Assembly (NCBI GenBank): GCA_031256155.1
Contig: JAIRRD010000099.1
Coordinates: forward strand, 1 to 7,404
Origin: Holophagales bacterium
GTDB taxonomy: Bacteria > Acidobacteriota > Holophagae > Holophagales > Holophagaceae
DNA length: 7,404 nucleotides
Direction of reading: 5' to 3'
Below are positions 1 through 5,309 of the stretch, piece by piece (the stretch's first letter is position 1; the number at the start of each line of letters is the position of its first letter). The notes below the pieces were generated by a model. It was not told the DNA's origin, searched no databases, and saw nothing but the letters and a program-made list of their open reading frames with translations. The translations under genes and the position numbers were made by a program.

Positions 1-3
1 ATA

Positions 4-768
4 TCACACGAAATTGCCAGATTTGGCCGTGCAACGGACAGAGTTGGCAATTTCCCTTATCTGCCGCTCAACTTCCGCCATCAAGGCTTCCCTTGTTTGG
101 TAATCGCGTGGGTAAACAGCATCCCCAAAAATCACATGGATTTTGCCTGGTTTAAACCTCAGTGCTCCTTTCGGAAACACATCCCATCCGCCTACGGTTG
201 CGAGCGGAATTATAGGAACTCCGGCTTTGATTGCCAAGCTGAATCCGCCTTTTTTGAACTTGCCTATTTGACCATTTTTAGTGCGCGTCCCCTCTGGAAA
301 AATTACTACATTTTTGCCCTGCCTGATTTGTTCTGCCGCTCTTTCTATGCTCAGAAGCGCGCTTTCAGTGTTGTTTCTATCAATGAATATCACTCCTGCG
401 GCCCATACAGCCCAGCCGATTAATGGCATGCGCTTTATTTCTTTTTTGGCTATGTACACGGCTGGTACAGGTATAGCCCCCATAAGCAGAGGGGGGTCTA
501 AAAAACTTTCATGGTTGGACATGAATATTGTTGATTGAGTGCCATTTTTAATTTCTTCCGGTAATTTTTCCCACCCGCTTGAATGCCAGGAAGCGTTGCA
601 AAACCACAGTTGTTGTCTGGCCCACCATTTGCCGACACCAAAGAATGCCCGTCTTGCGCCAATAAATGGCACTGTGACCAATATGGAGATCGCTGTCAGT
701 GCGACAGTCGCTATGGCCCAAGGGGCGCTGAGCAACCCCCATACTAATGTGGAACGCAGATTTTTCAC
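4..768 (-). CDS. plsC: 1-acyl-sn-glycerol-3-phosphate acyltransferase (PlsC family)
   Basis: This enzyme acylates lysophosphatidic acid at sn-2 to give phosphatidic acid, the second acylation of phospholipid synthesis, at the inner face of the cytoplasmic membrane. Counting from the GTG start (254 residues, normal for the family), a hydrophobic N-terminal segment spans about residues 8-36. The acyltransferase motifs follow in order: NHESFLD (H86 and D91, the HX4D catalytic pair), GVIFIDR around 125-131, FPEGTR at 157-162 (glycerophosphate binding) and VPIIPLA at 184-190. The reading frame stays open up to a TTG at 810, but GTG at 768 has a GAGGG ribosome site seven bases upstream and gives the usual N-terminus, so it is preferred. 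It is the last gene of ispG-yidD-plsC, 68 bases after yidD, and its stop lies at the left edge of the window. The family call is secure; the exact acyl acceptor is inferred from the family. Confidence 0.93.
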   Translation of the reverse strand: MKNLRSTLVWGLLSAPWAIATVALTAISILVTVPFIGARRAFFGVGKWWARQQLWFCNASWHSSGWEKLPEEIKNGTQSTIFMSNHESFLDPPLLMGAIPVPAVYIAKKEIKRMPLIGWAVWAAGVIFIDRNNTESALLSIERAAEQIRQGKNVVIFPEGTRTKNGQIGKFKKGGFSLAIKAGVPIIPLATVGGWDVFPKGALRFKPGKIHVIFGDAVYPRDYQTREALMAEVERQIREIANSVRCTAKSGNFV

Positions 769-775
769 TGTGTGA

Positions 776-780
776 CCCTC
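776..780 (-). promoter_or_regulatory. ribosome binding site deciding the plsC start
   Basis: GAGGG on the minus strand, followed by a seven-base spacer and GTG (768-766). The alternative upstream TTG at 810 has no purine-rich site before it. This favours the 254-residue product over the 268-residue one. Confidence 0.7.
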
Positions 781-836
781 AAGGTAATTTAGGTGATTTA
801 GATGAAACAAAGAGAATTTACAGCACTCATGAGTTT

Positions 837-1151
837 TTAGACTAATGGATCATCGCCGCCTCTATTTAACGGGTTGCACCTAAGTATCCGCCATGCAGTT
901 AAAAGACCGCCTTTAATCGTCCCGTACTTGCGTATTGCTTCCAGACCATAATGACTACATGTTGGGTTAAATTTGCAAACAGCCGGAACGATAGGGCTGA
1001 CGGTGATTTGATAGACTCGGATGGAACCTCTCAATACCCAGGCTGTGGGCTGCAATGGCACTGGGAAAAGGCTTTCCATCAGCAAATAGCCGCAAATGCA
1101 AAACCAAGGGTGGTTCCATATCCAGGTCATCAATGTCACCTTGCGTACCAT
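837..1151 (-). CDS. yidD: membrane protein insertion efficiency factor YidD
   Basis: YidD is a small amphipathic membrane-associated protein thought to help YidC/Sec insert inner-membrane proteins. Residues 43-104 match the family core: IRVYQ, then SPIVPAVCKFNPTCSHYG with the conserved cysteines C59 and C65, EAIRKYG, IKGGLLTAWRILRCNPL with C92, and the family ending GGDDP. The product is 104 residues where family members are often 70-90. The excess is an N-terminal stretch of about 40 residues with an aromatic, hydrophobic run (about 10-24). An internal ATG at 1079 would give an 80-residue protein but has no clear ribosome site. The longer start shares a base with the ispG stop (TAATG), which points to translational coupling, so it is kept. 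Many bacteria carry yidD between rnpA and yidC; here it sits between ispG and plsC. Confidence 0.92.
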   Translation of the reverse strand: MVRKVTLMTWIWNHPWFCICGYLLMESLFPVPLQPTAWVLRGSIRVYQITVSPIVPAVCKFNPTCSHYGLEAIRKYGTIKGGLLTAWRILRCNPLNRGGDDPLV

Positions 1152-2233
1152 TACGAATTTACCAGATTTTGGGCCTCTTGAAGGAATTCGGCCGCTATGT
1201 CCGCTTCTTTGACTTTACGCAATAGTTGTCCGCGGCGGAATAATAATCCTTCCCCGTTGCCGCCGGCCACACCCAAGTCCGCTTCTCTGGCTTCTCCTGG
1301 CCCGTTCACAGCGCATCCCATGACGGCAAATGTGTAACCGTCAGCGTTTATAGTCTGCAGTTCTTTTTCTATTTCGGTGGCTAAATTGTGAAGGTCAACC
1401 TGTAGTCTGCCACAGCCTGGGCAGCTTATGAGTCTGAATCCACCCTGCCGCAGACATAGGGAGCGCAACAGTTCATGCCCTACTCGACATTCTTCTTCGC
1501 CTGCACCCGTTAGCGAAACGCGGATTGTGTCCCCTATGCCTTCGGCCAGCAGAATACCCAAACCCACGCTGCTGCGGATTGTTGCGCCCCAAACTGTACC
1601 TGCTTCTGTTATACCCAGATGAAATGGATAATCCACTTGTTTGGCTAATATTCGGTAGGCCTGTACGGTTCTGATAACATCTGACGCTTTGAGGCTGATT
1701 TTTATGTTGTGAAAGTTTTCGCGCTCCAGCAGTTCCACATGACGCATGGCACTTTCCGCCATGGCTTCAGGTGTGGCGTGGCCATTGAATTTATCAAGCA
1801 ATTCGCTTTCAAGACTTCCGCCATTTACACCTATGCGGATAGGTATGCCCTTTGATCCTGCCTTATCAACCACGGCTTTTACTCTGTCCTGGCCGCCTAT
1901 GTTGCCTGGGTTAATTCTCAAGCAGGCTGCTCCACCGTCAGCGACTGCCAGAGCTAGTTTGTAGTCAAAGTGTATGTCCGCTACTACGGGGATTGGGGAC
2001 CTTGCGCAAATTTCAGGAAAAACTTTAGCCGCATCCGGGGTAGGTACAGAAACGCGCACGATTTCACAACCGGCGGCTGCGTAGTCATAGATTTGCTTTG
2101 CTGTGGCCTCTAAATCCCGTGTATCGGTTTTGGTCATAGATTGCACAGTAATTGGCGCGTTGCCTCCAACCGGTACGCCCCCAATGAAAATTTGTCTCGT
2201 AATCCTGCGCGGTGTCATGGGTGAATTAGACAT
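1151..2233 (-). CDS. ispG: 4-hydroxy-3-methylbut-2-en-1-yl diphosphate synthase (IspG/GcpE)
   Basis: IspG reductively converts 2-C-methyl-D-erythritol 2,4-cyclodiphosphate to HMBPP, the penultimate step of the MEP isoprenoid pathway, using a [4Fe-4S] cluster in the cytoplasm. The 360 residues match the short bacterial form. Visible signatures are the N-terminal GGNAPITVQSMTKTDTRD, VADIHFDY (84-91), RINPGNIG (106-113), GITEAGT (207-213), and the C-terminal cluster site SCPGCGR with C271 and C274 plus MGCAVNGPGE with C307 and E314. Three Cys and one Glu are the expected ligands. ATG at 2233 has GGAG upstream (TCTGGAGAACCCC) and is the chosen start; a second ATG at codon 6 lacks such a site. The stop overlaps the yidD start by one base. 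The first 19 bases overlap, in another frame, the end of the remnant ORF at 2215-2334, which also contains the ispG ribosome site. Confidence 0.97.
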   Translation of the reverse strand: MSNSPMTPRRITRQIFIGGVPVGGNAPITVQSMTKTDTRDLEATAKQIYDYAAAGCEIVRVSVPTPDAAKVFPEICARSPIPVVADIHFDYKLALAVADGGAACLRINPGNIGGQDRVKAVVDKAGSKGIPIRIGVNGGSLESELLDKFNGHATPEAMAESAMRHVELLERENFHNIKISLKASDVIRTVQAYRILAKQVDYPFHLGITEAGTVWGATIRSSVGLGILLAEGIGDTIRVSLTGAGEEECRVGHELLRSLCLRQGGFRLISCPGCGRLQVDLHNLATEIEKELQTINADGYTFAVMGCAVNGPGEAREADLGVAGGNGEGLLFRRGQLLRKVKEADIAAEFLQEAQNLVNS

Positions 2234-2334
2234 GGGGTTCTCCAGACATACAGACTACGCTCTATATTGGCGGAGCGACCAACCAAGTATTCAGTACGGT
2301 CTTTGAAATAGCGGAACAACTTGATGTCACTCAT
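2215..2334 (-). pseudogene. 39-codon remnant resembling the N-terminus of a DUF91/NucS-like nuclease-family protein
   Basis: This short reading frame starts with ATG at 2334, preceded by GGAG five bases upstream, and ends in TGA inside ispG. The product starts MSDIKLFRYF and continues through EYLVGRSANIERSL before ending in an unrelated tail (YVWRTPCLIHP). From memory, proteins with DUF91/NucS-like PD-(D/E)XK domains often begin with DIKLFR, then an E-L-x-G motif and an I/V-E-K/R-S-L-Q-T-L-I-E segment. Here the match stops just after E-R-S-L, so it looks like the first 28 or so codons of such a gene, cut off by the ispG boundary. No catalytic residues are present, so nuclease activity is not possible. 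It may still be translated and couple to ispG, whose ribosome site and start codon lie inside it in another frame. The resemblance is recalled, not computed, so confidence is moderate. Confidence 0.5.
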
Positions 2335-2381
2335 CCAGTCTCCGTTGCATTTGAAATTGTGTTTAATTTAATGTTTCGCTA

Positions 2382-2897
2382 TTACACTTTTGGCGGTTTC
2401 TTTCCCATGGCCGCCCAGCTCTCTTTGACCGGGCCGTAAAAATCTGGTGGGACTAAGCCGGCTTGGCGCATTAATACAAACATTTCACCGCGATGGTGGG
2501 TTTGATGACCCATGAGCATCCCAAGGCTGAGGCTGTGCTTAAGCCGCATTCCATACATCTCGTCTTCTTGCTGTAGTGTTTCGTCAGTCCAACTCTCCAA
2601 ACCTTTTAAAAGGCTGGTGCTGGCCTTTTCATACGCGGCTTTAACTTCGGCCATTGTTGCGGGTGGGTCACAAATGGCCATGTCTTTTATCATTTCGTGG
2701 CCATCAACTACAATGCCAAAATGGCCTGGCATTTCTATTACAGTCTCAACCAAGTGCCATGCCAGACGCTTCAATGTCCTGTGACCTTCGGCAATGGCTT
2801 GATTGGCGTGTTTATCCGGGATGGCATCAAATACTTTTATTGTGAATCCGGCTTCTATCTGCCAGTCCGCATTGAAATCTTCAATTTTGCGGAACAT
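2382..2897 (-). CDS. DinB-fold family protein (DinB/YfiT-like putative metalloenzyme)
   Basis: The 171-residue protein looks like a four-helix DinB/YfiT-superfamily member. These proteins usually bind a divalent metal through three histidines and include thiol-dependent transferases and many members of unknown function. The likely ligands are H48 in AWHLVET and the HxxxH pair H131/H135 in MGHQTHHRGEM, the signature of the last helix. FVLMRQAGLVPPDFYGP follows, as is common in this family. The length is typical. ATG at 2897 is well supported by AAGGAG six bases upstream. A promoter lies about 90 bases upstream (2988-3014). The substrate cannot be read from the sequence, and a DNA damage role should not be assumed from the family name. 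It is the first gene of the left minus-strand series and may be cotranscribed with ispG. Confidence 0.82.
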   Translation of the reverse strand: MFRKIEDFNADWQIEAGFTIKVFDAIPDKHANQAIAEGHRTLKRLAWHLVETVIEMPGHFGIVVDGHEMIKDMAICDPPATMAEVKAAYEKASTSLLKGLESWTDETLQQEDEMYGMRLKHSLSLGMLMGHQTHHRGEMFVLMRQAGLVPPDFYGPVKESWAAMGKKPPKV

Positions 2898-2987
2898 ATG
2901 CTTCTCCTTGAAATGGCGGTTTTATTACTTCCACAGATGAATGTGAATTGCTGAACAACTGCCAACCTAGCAACCGTACTGTCTCAT

Positions 2988-3014
2988 ATTATAGTCAATT
3001 AACCTGATAATCAA
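2988..3014 (-). promoter_or_regulatory. sigma70-type promoter for the DinB-family gene
   Basis: Read on the minus strand, a perfect TATAAT (2993-2988) is preceded by TTGATT (3014-3009) with a 15-base spacer, slightly short of the ideal 17. Transcription would start near 2980 and leave a leader of roughly 80 bases before the ATG at 2897. No comparable promoter was found directly before ispG, so this may also serve ispG-yidD-plsC. Confidence 0.5.
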
Positions 3015-3034
3015 CACGGTATTGGAAACGTTAC

Positions 3035-3091
3035 GACTGCGCCGCCGTTCCGCTCCCCGCCGTTGGCGGCTCGCTACACTATAGCGCAGTC
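3035..3091. repeat. GC-rich dyad element, possible dispersed intergenic repeat
   Basis: This block is clearly richer in G and C than its AT-rich left flank. It is bounded by an 8-bp inverted repeat, GACTGCGC (3035-3042) and GCGCAGTC (3084-3091). Inside are further dyads: GCCGCC (3041-3046) with GGCGGC (3065-3070), or alternatively the tight hairpin CCGCC-GTT-GGCGG (3057-3069). It has no coding signal. It lies between the DinB promoter and the end of the transporter gene, next to another hairpin (3107-3144). The layout resembles REP-like intergenic elements, but repeat status cannot be shown from a single copy. Confidence 0.45.
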
Positions 3092-3106
3092 TGGCGCATC
3101 CGCGCA

Positions 3107-3144
3107 TTTAACTTGTGAAGCATCGTGATGCTTTACAAGTTAAA
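3107..3144. terminator. long hairpin 10 bases after the EamA stop, probable transcript end structure
   Basis: Two 17-base arms (3107-3123 and 3128-3144) pair except at one position, which is a G-U wobble on the plus-strand RNA and A-C on the minus-strand RNA, around a four-base CGTG loop. The position just after the transporter stop suggests a terminator or 3'-end stabiliser for the minus-strand transcript. Against classical intrinsic termination, the minus-strand RNA continues TGCGCGG rather than a U-run, and there is no U-run on the plus side either. The structure is certain; the function is inferred. Confidence 0.5.
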
Positions 3145-3154
3145 CGACTACATA

Positions 3155-4045
3155 TCATACACTCCCTGCTCTCAAGGAACGCCTCTGAACCATTGCTACT
3201 CCAAATAGAGTAATTGCCATGGCGGTCAGCATCTTCAATGTGAGTGGTTCCTTGAGTGCTATTGCTCCAAGGGCTACAGCTACTATTGGAGTGATTACGG
3301 AGTAAGTCCCAAATCTGCTTGGCGGCCACATTTTGCTGAGTCCCGCAAATGCCGCATAGGCTAAAAGGCTTGAAAATATGACTAAGAAGAGCAGGGAAGA
3401 CCAGACTTTCAATGTCAACGGTCCAACCGTAAATCCACCGCTGGGTACGGCAATACAGGCCGTTATGGCGGTTGTCAGGAGCATTTGCACAGACATAACA
3501 GAAAATGTGCCGCCTTTGGGCGGATGCCTTCGCTGTATCACCGCACCCAATGAAAAGGTGAATGTACTTGCCAGCATACATAAAACACCCACGGGATGAA
3601 CACGCAATTTTTCCCCCGGCAAAAGTAGCAGTGCCACGCCGAACAGGCCGATGACTACTCCAAGCCAAGTACGCTTTGAGACTGGTTCAAACCTTCTTGA
3701 CAGAGCAACTACCCACAAGCTGATGCCTGAATTGAGCAGACCAGCTACACCGGTACTCAAAAAGCGTTGGGATGCCGCGCTGAATATGTTGCCTCCAAGC
3801 ACAAGCAATAGCCCTTGCCCCAGAACTAAAGGCAATTCGTCTCGATCGGGCCAGGGTTCCCTGAGTGTCCAGGCTATAGCAGCGGCGCCTATAGCGGCCA
3901 ATAGGTTGCGAACGGTAACTAACCCCAGTACCGTGAAACCTTGAATAGCCGCTTGTATTCCCAAAAAAGAAGTTCCCCAACCGAATATGACAATGGCAAA
4001 CAACAACCAGGCAACGTACGGGGCTGGAGTGTGATTCTTAATCAT
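3155..4045 (-). CDS. EamA-family (DMT superfamily) membrane transporter
   Basis: This is a 296-residue integral membrane protein with about ten hydrophobic helices (roughly 11-30, 37-60, 71-90, 97-116, 125-143, 150-170, 180-201, 212-235, 243-264 and 270-286), the usual size and layout of two EamA repeats. Family marks are FGWGTSFLG in helix 1, RFEPVSKRTWLGVVIGLFG at the end of repeat one, and ITPIVAVALGAIALKEPLT near the end of repeat two. The family exports or imports small metabolites such as amino acids; the substrate cannot be predicted here. The frame is open for 51 more codons up to ATG at 4198, but that ATG lies inside a 17-bp hairpin and the added residues have no family character, so ATG at 4045 is chosen. 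It has no obvious ribosome site, which leaves the start less certain than the gene. It is divergent from the response regulator and flanked on both sides by hairpins. Confidence 0.88.
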   Translation of the reverse strand: MIKNHTPAPYVAWLLFAIVIFGWGTSFLGIQAAIQGFTVLGLVTVRNLLAAIGAAAIAWTLREPWPDRDELPLVLGQGLLLVLGGNIFSAASQRFLSTGVAGLLNSGISLWVVALSRRFEPVSKRTWLGVVIGLFGVALLLLPGEKLRVHPVGVLCMLASTFTFSLGAVIQRRHPPKGGTFSVMSVQMLLTTAITACIAVPSGGFTVGPLTLKVWSSLLFLVIFSSLLAYAAFAGLSKMWPPSRFGTYSVITPIVAVALGAIALKEPLTLKMLTAMAITLFGVAMVQRRSLRAGSV

Positions 4046-4104
4046 AGATAATAGAAGTGTCTCATGCCAAGTTGCGTTCAATAGACATTGAAGGCTGCGT
4101 GCCA

Positions 4105-4145
4105 AAGTTTTGAAAACGCGAACAAAGCCCGCATTTTCAAAACTT
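4105..4145. repeat. inverted repeat in the EamA leader
   Basis: The arms AAGTTTTGAAAA (4105-4116) and TTTTCAAAACTT (4134-4145) are perfect 12-base complements. After one mismatch a further GCG/CGC pairing (4118-4120 with 4130-4132) extends the stem to about 16 positions with a nine-base loop. The hexamer GTGCCA occurs just outside the left arm (4099-4104) and again shortly outside the right arm (4150-4155) in direct orientation. No U-run follows on either strand, so a terminator is unlikely. An operator or leader RNA structure is possible. Confidence 0.6.
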
Positions 4146-4168
4146 GAGAGTGCCACTTTCGCGTCACT

Positions 4169-4208
4169 TGATACTAGGATGCGATATTTTGATCGCATCC
4201 TAGTATCA
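4169..4208. repeat. perfect 17-bp inverted repeat upstream of the EamA gene
   Basis: TGATACTAGGATGCGAT (4169-4185) and its exact reverse complement (4192-4208) are separated by six bases (ATTTTG). It lies about 125 bases before the transporter start and just downstream of the proposed transporter promoter, so it would form the first structure of that transcript. It is too long and exact to be chance. No U-run follows on either strand. It could be a leader stem-loop, a protein-binding site or the trace of a small element. Confidence 0.7.
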
Positions 4209-4222
4209 GTAATTCAGGATAA

Positions 4223-4251
4223 AATACAAAATGATTTTAAAGTCCTGTAAA
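4223..4251 (-). promoter_or_regulatory. candidate promoter for the EamA transporter gene
   Basis: On the minus strand TTTACA (4251-4246) and TGTATT (4228-4223) are 17 bases apart, matching the sigma70 consensus at five and four of six positions. Initiation would fall near 4216, leaving a leader of about 170 bases that contains both hairpins. The region is AT-rich, so chance matches are easy. An overlapping TTGTAG/TAAAAT pair is an alternative. Confidence 0.35.
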
Positions 4252-4342
4252 TTTGCTACAAGCTGTTGTTGGTTTCTCATGATAAAATAAAAATTGGAGC
4301 GCTTTACAATTTTGCGTTTATCTTGAGTTGCACAATCTTGAC

Positions 4343-4346
4343 AAGG
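4343..4346 (+). promoter_or_regulatory. ribosome binding site deciding the response regulator start
   Basis: AAGG lies eight bases before ATG at 4355. The in-frame TTG at 4328 would add nine residues but has only a weak GAG before it. The ATG also places the first receiver strand (LSICLVEPS) at the normal distance from the N-terminus. Confidence 0.5.
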
Positions 4347-4354
4347 TTGTTCTG

Positions 4355-5164
4355 ATGATTGAACTACACAATCTATCTATCTGCTTGGTAGAACCTTCCA
4401 ACTTACAGGCAAACCTTATTGCCAAAAGTTTGCAGCAAATTGGTATGGAGCATGTCAGTAGGGTTGCGAATGGCGCGGAAGCCATTAAAACATTGGATAA
4501 CGATGTGATTCCAGATGTTGTGATGAGTGCGATGTACCTGCCTGATATGACGGGTGCGGATTTGATTTTTACAATACGTCAGCATCCGACCCATAGTAGC
4601 ATGCCATTTATACTCATATCCAGCGAAACTGATCCGCGTAATCTGGAGGACATCCGTCAAGCTGGCACTATTGCTATTCTCCCTAAACCATTTGATAAAT
4701 CTCAACTTTTGCATTCAGTACAAAACACTTTGGACTTTTTGAATGCGGAAGATGAGCGGGAAGAATATGCCGATCTCAAACTTTCATCCCTGAAGTTATT
4801 GATTGTTGACGATAGCAATGTTGCGCGTAAGCACATTCGATCTGTTTTGGAACGCGTTGGTTTCCAAAACTTTACTGAAGCAGTTGATGGCAAAGAGGCC
4901 ATACCGCATATTGAAAGGACATTGTTTGACTTAGTGGTCACAGACTACCACATGCCAAATCTTGATGGCCTGGAACTGACTGACTTTATAAGAAACAGGA
5001 GTATTCAGAGTTCTGTGCCAATTTTGATGGTCACAACCATACGTGATTCGGAGCGTTTAGCTGCTGTGATGGCCGCTGGGGTTTCCGCTGTTTTTGACAA
5101 GTCTTTTGAAATCCATTTGATGCGCGACTTTATAAAGGAATTTCTTATACACGCGGATTATTGA
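4355..5164 (+). CDS. response regulator with two receiver domains, the first phospho-acceptor deficient
   Basis: From ATG 4355 the product has 269 residues: receiver 1 at about 5-125, a short linker rich in Glu and Asp (130-140), receiver 2 at about 143-265, and no output domain. Receiver 2 has the full catalytic set: D152/D153 in LLIVDDS, phospho-acceptor D197 in VVTDYHMP, T227 in ILMVTT and K249 in VFDKS. Receiver 1 aligns with Ala59 at the acceptor position (VVMSAMYLPDMTG) and has Glu-Pro (13/14) in place of the acidic pair. It keeps the Ser (89) and Lys111-Pro switch residues, so it is probably a pseudo-receiver. Signalling must be by protein contact, as for CheY-like proteins. No kinase is adjacent. 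It runs convergently towards the fliI-fliJ-motE block, so a motility or chemotaxis link is possible but unproven. Confidence 0.9.
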   Translation: MIELHNLSICLVEPSNLQANLIAKSLQQIGMEHVSRVANGAEAIKTLDNDVIPDVVMSAMYLPDMTGADLIFTIRQHPTHSSMPFILISSETDPRNLEDIRQAGTIAILPKPFDKSQLLHSVQNTLDFLNAEDEREEYADLKLSSLKLLIVDDSNVARKHIRSVLERVGFQNFTEAVDGKEAIPHIERTLFDLVVTDYHMPNLDGLELTDFIRNRSIQSSVPILMVTTIRDSERLAAVMAAGVSAVFDKSFEIHLMRDFIKEFLIHADY

Positions 5165-5237
5165 TTATCGGTTGAGGTACCGGCCGCATATTGCTTGTAG
5201 ACGGACTTTGCCAGACGTTAAGCGAGCAATGCAAGCT

Positions 5238-5260
5238 AAAAATGACTACATGACGTAGCC
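5238..5260 (-). terminator. weak candidate terminator after motE
   Basis: On the minus strand a six-base stem with one G-U pair (GGCTAC, 5260-5255, with GTAGTC, 5249-5244) and a five-base loop is followed by AUUUUU (5243-5238), about 50 bases after the motE stop. The stem is short, so this may be chance, but it is the only stem with a U-run in the convergent gap (5165-5309). No terminator was seen for the regulator on the plus strand. Confidence 0.25.
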
Positions 5261-5309
5261 CATCAACTCCGTTGAATTTGCAAAATCAGGGTTTTACAAG
5301 TAGTTTTGG

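Larger units (their letters stand above)
4046..4354. other. divergent intergenic region with two hairpins and AT-rich promoter zone
   Basis: The 309 bases separate the minus-strand transporter from the plus-strand regulator. The left half (4046-4210) carries two inverted repeats and is open in the transporter frame, but shows no convincing protein. The right half (4211-4354) is AT-rich and should contain the promoters of both genes. For the regulator no good -35/-10 pair could be assigned; TTGTTG (4266) with weak AT-rich -10 choices is the nearest. No RNA gene or known riboswitch was recognised. Confidence 0.6.

Noticed and set aside
825..834. Perfect 10-base palindrome ACTCATGAGT between yidD and plsC
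   Set aside because: It is too short to imply function, has no second copy, and a stem without a loop is not a good terminator despite the T-run beside it.
1746..1964. Plus-strand open frames opposite ispG, EamA and the flagellar genes
   Set aside because: They are shadows of the real genes, with low-complexity composition, no family motifs and no ribosome sites tied to a transcript.
2254..2262. TATAGA-like -10 box just before ispG on the minus strand
   Set aside because: No acceptable -35 hexamer lies 16-18 bases upstream; TTGGTT is only 14 away, so a separate ispG promoter is not supported.
4099..4104. TGGCAC on the minus strand, twice (also 4150-4155), as sigma54 -24 elements
   Set aside because: Neither copy is followed at the right distance by a TTGC-type -12 element.
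4231..4290. 19-codon frame with three cysteines upstream of the response regulator
   Set aside because: The only upstream purine run (AGGA) is 11 bases from its ATG, there is no terminator/antiterminator arrangement, and such short frames arise easily in AT-rich sequence.
4328..4354. TTG start extending the response regulator by nine residues
   Set aside because: The ATG at 4355 has AAGG at good spacing and the nine residues precede the normal start of the receiver fold.
5190..5230. ATTGCT/AGCAAT inverted repeat after the response regulator
   Set aside because: A six-base stem with a loop of almost 30 bases and no U-run is not convincing as a terminator.
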